From the NCBI GenBank assembly GCA_910585705.1, contig CAJUER010000002.1, forward strand, positions 248,001 to 312,000: a DNA stretch of 64,000 bases, given 5' to 3'. The position numbers and the translations under genes were made by a program. The DNA comes from an uncultured Christensenella sp. GTDB lineage: Bacteria; Bacillota; Clostridia; Christensenellales; Borkfalkiaceae. Below, one piece after another: positions 41,811 through 48,440 of the stretch; within the stretch, counting starts at the first letter, position 1, and each line of letters begins with the position of its first letter. Below the pieces are notes generated by a model, which was not told the DNA's origin, searched no databases, and saw only the letters and a program-made list of their open reading frames with translations.

Positions 41811-41843
41811 TAAACCCGCAACACAAATCAAGGAGGGTCAAAT

Positions 41844-42161
41844 ATGACTTACAGTATCAAACCAAAACTCAACACGATTGCGGGCGACAAAGTTGTTGCA
41901 ACCGCGCTTGACGGCGTTGTGTATGCAGAAAACAACCGCGTGCACGTCAAGGGCAATACGCGTCACTACGTTTACAAATACGACGGCTCCCCCGTCGGTT
42001 GGTATGCGCGCAACATCAAGACAAACGACGACGTGTATCTCGGCGAAGGTGCCTGCCCGACAATCGAATTTGAAAGCGTTGACATCAAGGACGCGGCGGC
42101 TTGGGGTGAACTTTTACTCCCCGACGATACCGACGCGGCACCCGATACGTCGGAGGGTTAA
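41844..42161 (+). CDS. Small tail-region protein before avd
   Basis: 105 residues, beta-rich (LDGVVYAENNRVHVKGNTRHYVYKY) with an acidic tail. It lies between the tail DGR target and Avd, behind AAGGAGG. Possibly a fibre chaperone or a small structural protein. No family recognised. Confidence 0.65.
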   Translation: MTYSIKPKLNTIAGDKVVATALDGVVYAENNRVHVKGNTRHYVYKYDGSPVGWYARNIKTNDDVYLGEGACPTIEFESVDIKDAAAWGELLLPDDTDAAPDTSEG

Positions 42162-42167
42162 AAGGCA

Positions 42168-42596
42168 ATGTCGTCGGTTTTGAAATCACAGCGCGGCGAA
42201 AGCGCGGTGCAATTCTTGGACACCGCCCGCGAGTTGGAAATTTACACAATAAAGCAATGTGCAAAATTCCCCAAACGATATATGTTTTTAATCACAAAAG
42301 ACATTGTCGCACTCGCGTCGGCAGTTTACAACAACGTCAAGGCGGCAAACAGTATTTACGTTGTGACAGCGGACGACGCAAGGTTGCGTCGTGAATACGT
42401 AACGAAAGCAAATTGCAACTTGCAATGCCTTATATCGCAAATTGACATCGCTCGCGAATTCGTCCGAACGACCGACGAAAACAAGCCCATAAAATGCACC
42501 GTTTGGGAGCAATGGGCGACGCTTATTACTACGGAGGCAAAGTTGCTTGCGTCGCTGAAGGAAAGCGACAAAAAACGATACGGCAACTTGTCTTGA
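42168..42596 (+). CDS. avd: DGR accessory variability determinant (Avd-like)
   Basis: 142 residues, all-helical, four-helix-bundle pattern: ELEIYTIKQCAKFPKRYMFLITKDIVALASAVYNNVKAANSIY followed by two more basic helices. KFPKRY and the I-T-K-D-I start are typical of Avd/S23-type proteins, which form a basic pentamer binding the reverse transcriptase and template RNA. It sits 24 nt upstream of the template repeat. Confidence 0.88.
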   Translation: MSSVLKSQRGESAVQFLDTARELEIYTIKQCAKFPKRYMFLITKDIVALASAVYNNVKAANSIYVVTADDARLRREYVTKANCNLQCLISQIDIAREFVRTTDENKPIKCTVWEQWATLITTEAKLLASLKESDKKRYGNLS

Positions 42597-42620
42597 TAAA
42601 TAGGTTGTATGCCGCAAATC

Positions 42621-42762
42621 ACGTCGCGACGGTGCCGCGTGCAATTGGTGGCTCCGTTCGCCTAATGCGACGAGTGCGACTAACTTCTACAATGTCAATA
42701 CGTCGGGCAATGTCAGGAACAACAACGCGAGCAACGCGTACGGCGTGTCCTTCGGCTTTTGC
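42621..42762 (+). repeat. DGR template repeat (TR)
   Basis: 142 bp, 30 of them A. It lies between avd and the RT, the canonical position. It reads as an Asn-rich version of the target end (many AAC/AAT codons) and shares its 3' GGCTTTTGC with both variable repeats, then diverges (GACTATG here). There is no hairpin after it. It is transcribed and copied with A-specific errors. Confidence 0.95.
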
Positions 42763-42794
42763 GACTATGTATGACTCGACAAAGTAACACAAAA

Positions 42795-42989
42795 ATGTGC
42801 GAAATCAATGTCTTTGCAAAAGGGGCGTACAACCTTTCCCGCAAGGGACAAACTAACACCCCGATGTGGTCAATCGGACGCTACTTGCATTGCCGTCTAT
42901 TGCGGTACGACGGTTTAATGGTTGGTATCACTCGCAATCGCAACCCGCAACGATATTTTGATTGTACGGGGTGTCAATTTGATTTATGA
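42795..42989 (+). CDS. Small protein between TR and RT, coupled to the RT
   Basis: 64 residues from the ATG at 42795. It contains FAKGAYNLSRKGQTN, RLLRYDGLMVGITRNRNP and CTGCQFDL. The stop overlaps the RT start (ATGA), so RT translation may depend on it. It begins 32 nt after the template, in the part of the RNA that other DGRs use for priming, so it could also be chance coding in a structured RNA. No family recognised. Confidence 0.5.
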   Translation: MCEINVFAKGAYNLSRKGQTNTPMWSIGRYLHCRLLRYDGLMVGITRNRNPQRYFDCTGCQFDL

Positions 42990-44114
42990 ACAGTACGGAA
43001 CGTCACGAGGCGCGGTATCAACGCCGAAAACAAAAGCGTTTACAAAAGAAACAAGAACGGTTTGCGGCGGCTGATAATTACGACGCGGTATTCACGTTTG
43101 ACAACCTTTATCGCAGTTACAAAAAGTGTTGTTTGGGTGTCGGTTGGAAAGCAAGCACTCAAAGATACAGGGTAAACGCGATTGTGAACGTTTACAACAC
43201 GTTACGTACTTTACAAGCAAGAAAATTCAAAAGCAACGGTTTTTACGAATTCCCGCGCGTCGAACGCGGAAAGTTGCGTCAAATAAAAAGCGTGCACATA
43301 AGCGAGCGTGTCGTACAACGTTGTTTATGCGATTATGCGCTCGTGCCGATGTTGTCGCGGTCGTTTATTTACGACAACGGAGCGTGCATGGCGGGCAAAG
43401 GTATTCACTTTGCTGTCAATCGGTTTGTGTGTCACCTACAACGCCACTTCCGCAAGCACGGTACAAACGGGTATGCGCTCGTGTTTGATTTTTCAAAGTT
43501 TTACGACCGAATTTTACACGAGCCGTTAAAACGAATAATCGACAAGGAATTCACCGACACCCGCATTGCGGGGCTTGTAAAACAACTTGTCGACGACTTC
43601 GGCGACATCGGGCTTGGGTTGGGGTCGCAAATCTCGCAGGCGTGCGCCTTGCGGTACCTCCAACAGGCTCGACCACTACATAAAAGAAGTATTGCATATC
43701 AAGGGTTACGCGCGGTATATGGACGACGGGTACTTACTGCACGAAAGCAAAGAATACTTGCAAAAGTGCTTATCGGACATACGGCGAATTTGCGACGAAT
43801 TCGGTATCAAGTTGAACGAGAAAAAGACGCAGATTGTCAAAATATCGCGCGGCATAACGTTTTTACAACGGCGGTTTATTTTGACCGACACGGGCAAAGT
43901 AATTATCAAGCCCCGCCCGCGCGGTATCGTAAAAATGCGCCGCAAATTGCGTACTTTCAAACGTTGGCTTGACGAAGGCAAAATGACGTTTGCGGACATT
44001 ACAACATCGTTTGTATCGTTCAAAGGACACTTGAAACATTGCAACGCTTACGGTATTATAACGCGACTCAACGCGCTATTTTATAAAATCTTTTACGGGA
44101 GGTATGGACAATGA
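42986..44114 (+). CDS. DGR reverse transcriptase, interrupted by a one-base frameshift
   Basis: About 375 residues if the frame is restored. First frame: thumb-proximal basic N-terminus, motif A FDFSKFYDRI (Asp ~168), and GLGLGSQISQA (~209-219), the SQ-type motif 4 that marks DGR enzymes. At 43658-43661 one extra base (CTCC for CTC) shifts the frame. The +1 frame then continues NRLDHYIKEVLHIKGYARYMDDGYLL, with the catalytic YMDD at 43716, to a normal end. As read, the first frame stops at 43972 without YMDD. Either an assembly error, a recent mutation or a recoding site. Confidence 0.88.
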
Positions 44115-44473
44115 CGACAACGGAAATTATCGCGGTTGCAGTATCGGTCGTATCGGGGTTGGCGGCGTTGACAACGCTTGTCACTTTCCTTTCGACACGA
44201 AAGCAAAAGCAACGTGACGCGGGCGCAAAGCAAGCGAGCGTCGACGCAAGTCTTGACACAATCAAGTTGCAAAACGAAACGCTATTGCAAAGCAACCGCA
44301 CAATCGTGGACAAGTTAGACGGGCAAAACGTGCGATTATCGCGTATCGAGCAGACCGTCGCCGACGCTAATCTCGCCGAATTACCACGACAAATTGCCGC
44401 GATTGAGTCAAGCGTCAAATCGGCACATCACCGAATAGACGGACTCGAACGCACTATCAACAACAAAATTTAA
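44111..44473 (+). CDS. Holin-like protein with one TM helix and coiled coil (XhlA-like)
   Basis: 120 residues. TEIIAVAVSVVSGLAALTTLVTFL forms one membrane helix, followed by a charged linker and a coiled coil (TIKLQNETLLQSNRTIVDKLDGQNVRLSRIEQTV). It overlaps the RT end by 4 nt. The lysis position and pairing with the next gene support a holin or holin-associated role. Confidence 0.65.
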   Translation: MTTTEIIAVAVSVVSGLAALTTLVTFLSTRKQKQRDAGAKQASVDASLDTIKLQNETLLQSNRTIVDKLDGQNVRLSRIEQTVADANLAELPRQIAAIESSVKSAHHRIDGLERTINNKI

Positions 44474-44493
44474 TTATCGGAGGAACAATAAAA

Positions 44494-44880
44494 ATGAATT
44501 GGCAGGAAATTGTAATCAAAATCGCAATCGGTGTCGCAACGGCACTTATCGCTGCGCTCGGCTCGTGGGTGTTGGTAAAGGTTAAAACCTTTATATCGAC
44601 AAAAATTAAAAACACCAAACTTGCCGAATTATTAACGGGCGTGCTCGGCGTTGTCGAGTCGGCTGTCAAGGCTACATATCAAACGTATGTCGAAAGTATC
44701 AAGGGAACCGACAAGTGGGACATTGACGCGCAAAAAACCGCGCTACTCAACGCGCTAAATATGACGAAGGCGCAGTTGTCGGACAAGGTCAAAAAGCAAA
44801 TCGAGTCTATGTACGGCAACATTGATGTGTATTTGACGACGCAAATCGAGTCAACGCTTTACGAATTAAAAAACAAATAA
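44494..44880 (+). CDS. Phage holin (LLH family-like)
   Basis: 128 residues. One membrane segment (IVIKIAIGVATALIAALGSWVLVKV) is followed by a helical region LLTGVLGVVESAVKATYQTYVESIKG..QKTALLNALN, characteristic of the LLH/phage_holin_6 group. AVKATYQTYVESIKG is the most recognisable stretch. It ends the rightward operon just before a terminator. No endolysin lies beside it. Confidence 0.8.
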   Translation: MNWQEIVIKIAIGVATALIAALGSWVLVKVKTFISTKIKNTKLAELLTGVLGVVESAVKATYQTYVESIKGTDKWDIDAQKTALLNALNMTKAQLSDKVKKQIESMYGNIDVYLTTQIESTLYELKNK

Positions 44881-44887
44881 ACAATAA

Positions 44888-44919
44888 AAAAGGCGCGCCC
44901 GTTAAGGGGTGCGCCTTTT
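44888..44919 (+). terminator. Bidirectional terminator after the holin
   Basis: AAAAGGCGC/GCGCCTTTT stem with inner CCC/GGG pairs. A-run on one side and T-run on the other let it serve both the rightward late operon and the converging minus-strand gene. Confidence 0.85.
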
Positions 44920-44954
44920 ACTATGTTGGGCGGCGGGTGAGTGCCGTCCTTTTA

Positions 44955-45923
44955 TTATTTATGTGTCAAAACAACAATGTCAATGCCATAATTTTTGCCG
45001 CCCGCGCCACCGTAAATTGACGATATAACGCCGCTAAATTCACAACCCGACTTATATTTTTTTACAAGTTTTACGTCAATATTATTTGGTAAAACACCGA
45101 TACACGCGTTTATTGCGGTGTTGTAAACCTGTATTGTGTTGGGGTATTCGTCGGTCGGTGTATGCACAATCGACAGCATATCGCCGACGACGGACGCGGC
45201 AATGTGCGCTTGGCGGTTTTCAAACGTAACGCCGACCAAATTTGTTACAAGCGGGAGTTTATTGTCAATAACAAATGGCAAGTCAATGTCGATATATACT
45301 TCGTGTTTGTCGTCGACAATTTGATGTGACGCAATTTTGCAATTATATTCGCGGTTGCCATATACCGCGCGTAATTGCCTGCCGTACGGAAACTCGCCGA
45401 TTTTTTGACCGTTCACATAACAACTTGCGTCAATAATTGCGTTGCCATTTTCGGTCGCCATAAAAGAGTTTTTTTCAAACTTGATTATGCAAGCGTCACC
45501 CGATTTAACGTCAACATCGGCAATACGTCTTTCAAATACAACTATTTTAATTTTTGCGGGGTATGTCGGTAATGGTTGAGGGGCACGCCGCGCGTCGCTA
45601 ACATCGGGCGCGGGGCTTGTTTTCGGCGGGGTTAGGGGGTTGCTAAATTGTGGATAACTTCGCGGGGGGGGGGTAGTTTTCTTGTTACTCCCGCCGTCGG
45701 GTTGCTTTTGACGGCGTGTTGCGATTATCGCAAAAACAGTAAAAACAATGGCGGCAATAAAGACCGCAACAACGCCGACGGCAAGCGCGACGGGTACATT
45801 ATCGGCATTATTACCATAAACACCGCCGACAATGCAGGCAAGGACAAAAAGAACGCCCCATAATGCGCCTGCGATTAAGTTGCGGACAAACCGTCTTAAA
45901 TTGTAAAACCACTTCATAAACAC
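44955..45923 (-). CDS. Prophage membrane protein with soluble C-terminal domain (lysogenic-conversion candidate)
   Basis: 322 residues. Two TM helices (~15-35, ~45-68), then a Pro/Ser/Lys-rich linker (~72-118) and a soluble ~200-residue domain starting KIKIVVFERRIADVDVKSGDACIIKFEKN. The linker is encoded partly by 10 C (G on the + strand, 45664-45673), a slippage-prone tract. It is the only minus-strand gene of the element and has its own consensus promoter, so it should be expressed in the lysogen. No close family recognised. It could alter surface properties or exclude other phages. Confidence 0.75.
   Translation of the reverse strand: MFMKWFYNLRRFVRNLIAGALWGVLFVLACIVGGVYGNNADNVPVALAVGVVAVFIAAIVFTVFAIIATRRQKQPDGGSNKKTTPPPRSYPQFSNPLTPPKTSPAPDVSDARRAPQPLPTYPAKIKIVVFERRIADVDVKSGDACIIKFEKNSFMATENGNAIIDASCYVNGQKIGEFPYGRQLRAVYGNREYNCKIASHQIVDDKHEVYIDIDLPFVIDNKLPLVTNLVGVTFENRQAHIAASVVGDMLSIVHTPTDEYPNTIQVYNTAINACIGVLPNNIDVKLVKKYKSGCEFSGVISSIYGGAGGKNYGIDIVVLTHK
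45664..45673 (-). repeat. Poly-G/C tract (10) inside the membrane-protein gene
   Basis: Ten G on the + strand encode the Pro-Pro-Pro of the linker. A slip would cut off the soluble domain while leaving the TM part. Confidence 0.65.
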
Positions 45924-45945
45924 ACTCCAAAATTAAAGTATATTT

Positions 45946-45975
45946 ATTATACAAAAAATAGCCCGCGACTGTCAA
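45946..45975 (-). promoter_or_regulatory. Promoter of the minus-strand membrane-protein gene
   Basis: On the minus strand TTGACA (45975-45970), an 18-nt spacer and TATAAT (45951-45946), 22 nt before the start. It is divergent to the promoter at 46049. Confidence 0.85.
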
Positions 45976-46048
45976 CAAGTGCGGTGCGGTCGTGGTACAA
46001 ACAATCATAAAAAATATTAAAATTTATTAAAAAAGTGGTGCAAAACCG

Positions 46049-46077
46049 TTGACATTATCACGGTGTAGTGATATAAT
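46049..46077 (+). promoter_or_regulatory. Consensus promoter overlapped by a dyad operator
   Basis: TTGACA-17-TATAAT. The dyad TATCAC (46056-46061)/GTGATA (46068-46073) covers the spacer and the -10 box, so a dimeric repressor bound there would block transcription. It drives the small cluster leading to the integrase. Confidence 0.85.
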
Positions 46078-46106
46078 ATAATTACAAAAGCAAAGGAGGT
46101 GAGAAC

Positions 46107-46241
46107 ATGGACGACATCAAAAAAGCCTTGCAAGAAATTGCAAAAGCGATTGAAAACAACGACACGGTCGAGAGTGTAAAAGTTGTTGTAACGCTTAAAA
46201 AGCAAAAGCCTTGCAAGGCTACCACCAAAGACGATAGATAA
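46107..46241 (+). CDS. 44-residue unknown protein, first gene of the right-end cluster
   Basis: The sequence starts MDDIKKALQEIAKAIENN and ends KPCKATTKDDR. One amphipathic helix and one strand (TVESVKVVVTLK). Ideal site AAAGGAGG. AGCCTTGCAAGGCT, a 14-bp palindrome, lies near its end (46207-46220). A GGGGCGG/CCGCCCC hairpin at 46258-46277 follows and may terminate part of the transcript. Confidence 0.6.
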   Translation: MDDIKKALQEIAKAIENNDTVESVKVVVTLKKQKPCKATTKDDR

Positions 46242-46257
46242 TCGTCAAAGGCAGAGC

Positions 46258-46277
46258 GGGGCGGGCGCAACCGCCCC
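46258..46277 (+). terminator. GC-rich hairpin after the first small gene
   Basis: GGGGCGG/CCGCCCC with loop GCGCAA. There is no T-run, so it may be only an attenuating or stabilising structure. Confidence 0.4.
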
Positions 46278-46338
46278 ACTCGTAAGACCTATTATACATC
46301 AAACCAAAGCAAAAAGTCAACAAAAAACGGAGGGCATT

Positions 46339-46647
46339 ATGACAAAGAAAGAGCAAAACATTTTATCGCACCTTGCGCCCGTTGAGTACGAGTTGCACCG
46401 CGACGCTTATTTGTGCGGTATTACAATCAATAATAAAGACCGCTTTATGTATTCCGTAAGCAACACGGTCAAGCAATGGGTCGAACAGCACGGTGGCAAA
46501 TTCGCCACTCTGTCGGGAAAAATCATAAACCATAGGCTCGGCAAGAAGGGTTTTATCGTACAAATTACCTTCCCGTGTACACACGGCGAAATGAAAAACG
46601 TAATGGCAACACTTTATAACAAAGAATTGCAAAAAATATCTATTTAA
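46339..46647 (+). CDS. Small unknown phage protein
   Basis: 102 residues. Contains NTVKQWVEQHGGKFATLSGKIINHRLGKKGFIVQITFPCTHGEMKNVMATLY. Mixed alpha/beta, no membrane segment. Behind CGGAGGG. It lies between the controlled promoter and the integrase, a position often held by lysogeny or defence genes, but nothing specific can be read. Confidence 0.6.
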   Translation: MTKKEQNILSHLAPVEYELHRDAYLCGITINNKDRFMYSVSNTVKQWVEQHGGKFATLSGKIINHRLGKKGFIVQITFPCTHGEMKNVMATLYNKELQKISI

Positions 46648-46663
46648 TTGACGGAGGTATAAT

Positions 46664-46831
46664 ATGACTATCGAAAAAGACGGCAAGGTGTACACGGTGC
46701 GAGAGAATAAAGCGTCGTGGACAGTATCAAAAGGCGAAGGGCGTGTGTCGGTGTCTTACAATGTGCCGAAATCGGTTTGCGAAACCTTCGACGCGCTGAC
46801 GGTGTACGTCACAGAAAGTAACTTGTTTTAA
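46664..46831 (+). CDS. 55-residue unknown protein
   Basis: The start reads MTIEKDGKVYTVRENKASW and the end TVYVTESNLF. Strand-rich, with the pattern of a small beta fold. Ribosome site CGGAGGT at 5 nt. No family recognised. Confidence 0.5.
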   Translation: MTIEKDGKVYTVRENKASWTVSKGEGRVSVSYNVPKSVCETFDALTVYVTESNLF

Positions 46832-46844
46832 GGGGGGGGCAAAT

Positions 46845-47033
46845 ATGGCACGGAGCGACGCGCAAAAAGCCGCCGATAAGCGGTATCGAGAAACACACAA
46901 AGGCGATTTAATGCGGTGGGGTACATCGTTTAAGCCTGCCGAATTCGCCGACATAGAGGCGACATTAAAACAAAGCGGTATGAACCGCGCCGAATTCATA
47001 CGGTGGGCGGTTGCAAAATTAAAAGAACGGTAA
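46845..47033 (+). CDS. Second small RHH-like DNA-binding protein
   Basis: 62 residues. A strand near WGTSFKPAEFAD is followed by helices IEATLKQSGMNRAEFIRWAVAKLKER, the MNRAEFIRWA stretch being typical of ribbon-helix-helix proteins. Its ribosome site is a run of 8 G (46832-46839), so its translation could vary with tract length. It precedes the integrase and may regulate it or bind the operator at 46056. Confidence 0.6.
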   Translation: MARSDAQKAADKRYRETHKGDLMRWGTSFKPAEFADIEATLKQSGMNRAEFIRWAVAKLKER

Positions 47034-47038
47034 ACAGT

Positions 47039-47072
47039 AAAGCGGGTCGCCCTTGACGGGTCGCCCGCTTTT
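47039..47072 (+). terminator. Terminator before the integrase gene
   Basis: AAAGCGGG..CCC/GGG..CCCGCTTT stem with a short T-run. It separates the regulatory cluster from the integrase, so the integrase may need read-through or its own weak promoter. Confidence 0.65.
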
Positions 47073-47100
47073 ACCATTAACGAGATACGGAGGCAAATAT

Positions 47101-48120
47101 ATGAAGGGTAAAAAATACAGCGCGCGCGAAAAGCGCAAAGCACTTGCAATGTGGCTTGACGAAAAAAAAGACGTTGAACTCGTTGCGTACAAATTCAAAT
47201 GCACGATACAATCGTTGTATCGGTGGAGGCGGGCATACAACGGGACGCTTGAAAGTTTGCAAAACAAATCAAGTCGCCCGCACACCCCGCACCCGATGTC
47301 GCATACGGACGCGGAGCGCGAGTATATTGTCGAATTATTACAAGAACGCCCCGACATAAGTTATGCGGAGGCGTTGGGTGAACTGCGGACGCGGTACGGG
47401 TATTCGCGTACATATTTTGGGTTTTACCGCTTTGTTGTTAAAAATAGTTTGCGCCCGACAGAGGAGCGCGAAAGATATATTGCGAAACCATACGACACGC
47501 CACAAATGCTCGGCGTTAAAATGCAAATGGACGTAAAATACGTACCGCGAGAATGTTATAAAGGCGTTATGCCGTCCGACGAAAAACGCACGCGTTTTTT
47601 TCAATATACAATGATTGACGAAGCGACGCGCGAGCGGTTTATTTACCCTTATACAGAGCAATCGGCAAGAGCGACGCGCGACTTTATAAAACGCGCAATC
47701 GTCTTTTTTGGGTATATTCCCGCTTGTATTCAAACGGACAACGGTGGTGAATTTACAAACCCGCGCGGGGCGGGTTGTAAAAAAGTACATATCGCCGACG
47801 AAATAATGAACAAATTAAAAATCAAACATCAACTTATAAGGGCATACACGCCGCGTCACAACGGAAAAGTCGAACGGTCGCACCGCTCCGACAATGAGGG
47901 CTTTTATCGCACGTTGACATTTACAGACTACGACGAATTAAAAGTTAAAATGCAAGATTGGTGCAACCGATACAACAACCGCCCGCACTCGTCGTTGCGT
48001 GACAGGGACGGCAAGCGACGGTGGCAAACGCCTTTACAAAAACGTGCCGAACTTTTGGAAATGCTGAAGGCGGGCGACATTGAAGGTAATATTCGGTTTA
48101 TAAAAAAACACGTCGCATAA
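47101..48120 (+). CDS. DDE (rve-type) transposase/integrase
   Basis: 339 residues. Residues ~1-60 are an HTH (SAREKRKALAMWLDEKKDVELVAYKFKCTIQSLYRWRRAY). Another winged region follows (ERPDISYAEALGELRTRYGYSRTYF). The RNase-H-like core shows D in MQMDVKYV (~142), D in IQTDNGGEF (~217) and E in HNGKVERSHR (~261). It resembles IS481/IS3-family transposases rather than Mu MuA. It is the only recombinase in the element and lies at its right end. Behind CGGAGG. Confidence 0.9.
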   Translation: MKGKKYSAREKRKALAMWLDEKKDVELVAYKFKCTIQSLYRWRRAYNGTLESLQNKSSRPHTPHPMSHTDAEREYIVELLQERPDISYAEALGELRTRYGYSRTYFGFYRFVVKNSLRPTEERERYIAKPYDTPQMLGVKMQMDVKYVPRECYKGVMPSDEKRTRFFQYTMIDEATRERFIYPYTEQSARATRDFIKRAIVFFGYIPACIQTDNGGEFTNPRGAGCKKVHIADEIMNKLKIKHQLIRAYTPRHNGKVERSHRSDNEGFYRTLTFTDYDELKVKMQDWCNRYNNRPHSSLRDRDGKRRWQTPLQKRAELLEMLKAGDIEGNIRFIKKHVA

Positions 48121-48145
48121 CGCGGGCGCGTGCGGGAGCAGAAAA

Positions 48146-48169
48146 ACCGCACCCCGTACGGGGTGCGGT
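48146..48169 (+). terminator. 24-bp perfect palindrome after the integrase
   Basis: ACCGCACCCCGT followed by its exact complement, 25 nt after the stop, then ACTTT. It works as a terminator stem and could also be a protein-binding site near the element end. Confidence 0.7.
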
Positions 48170-48188
48170 ACTTTCGCGTGCCGCTTAC

Positions 48189-48217
48189 TTGACATCGTGC
48201 CGTTAAATGTCTATAAT
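48189..48217 (+). promoter_or_regulatory. Consensus promoter reading outward at the right end
   Basis: TTGACA-17-TATAAT. It points out of the element with no gene before the right repeat. After it come a GTTGTGT/ACACAAC dyad (48240-48267) and a very AT-rich stretch; the rest of 48121-48440 holds no gene. In a circular form it would face the RHH/early operon across the junction. Confidence 0.8.
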
Positions 48218-48328
48218 AAACACATTACAAGGTAAAATCGTTGTGTATTTTGTATATCAAACACAACAATAATAATAAGAAAAAATAAAAAATAATAAAA
48301 CTTATTAAAAAACCCTTGACAAACCAAC

Positions 48329-48344
48329 AAAAAAAGCGACAAAT
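48329..48344 (+). repeat. Right copy of the 16-bp prophage-flanking direct repeat
   Basis: AAAAAAAGCGACAAAT, identical to 12602-12617. The host promoter for the next gene begins 5 nt further right. Confidence 0.6.
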
Positions 48345-48348
48345 CCTA

Positions 48349-48377
48349 TTGATTTTTAAATTTGACTATGTTATAAT
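48349..48377 (+). promoter_or_regulatory. Host promoter immediately right of the prophage
   Basis: TTGATT, 17 nt, TATAAT, ~64 nt before the membrane-protein gene. Left intact by the insertion. Confidence 0.75.
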
Positions 48378-48440
48378 GGTTAAGCTAAATGTAAAATTAT
48401 AACATTATGCGGTCACTAAAAATGTACATACATTAAAGTT

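Larger units (their letters stand above)
12602..48344 (+). mobile_element. Integrated siphovirus-like prophage with DDE integrase and a DGR
   Basis: About 35.7 kb bracketed by a 16-bp direct repeat. Contents: HK97-type terminase, portal, protease, capsid, connectors, tail chaperones, tape measure, tail tip and fibres, holins, three DNA methyltransferases, an HUH Rep, a diversity-generating retroelement and, at the right end, an rve-type transposase/integrase. Nearly all genes run left to right with ATGA-type overlaps; one minus-strand gene lies near the right end. CAA and AAC codons dominate here, whereas host flanks prefer CAG. Host promoters are intact on both sides. The exact ends are an inference from the repeat. 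Confidence 0.88.

Noticed and set aside
20744..42762. Three repeat copies as ordinary gene duplication
   Set aside because: Random drift would not restrict substitutions to template A (32 of 33 differences) while keeping the 3' ends identical.
42494..42787. Open frame overlapping the template repeat
   Set aside because: It is in a different frame from the target-like reading, has no ribosome site and overlaps avd; it is a by-product of composition.
47101..48120. An ordinary insertion sequence inside the prophage
   Set aside because: It has no terminal inverted repeats close to the gene and lies at the element end with no other integrase present; a mobiliser of the whole element is more likely, although a captured IS cannot be fully excluded.
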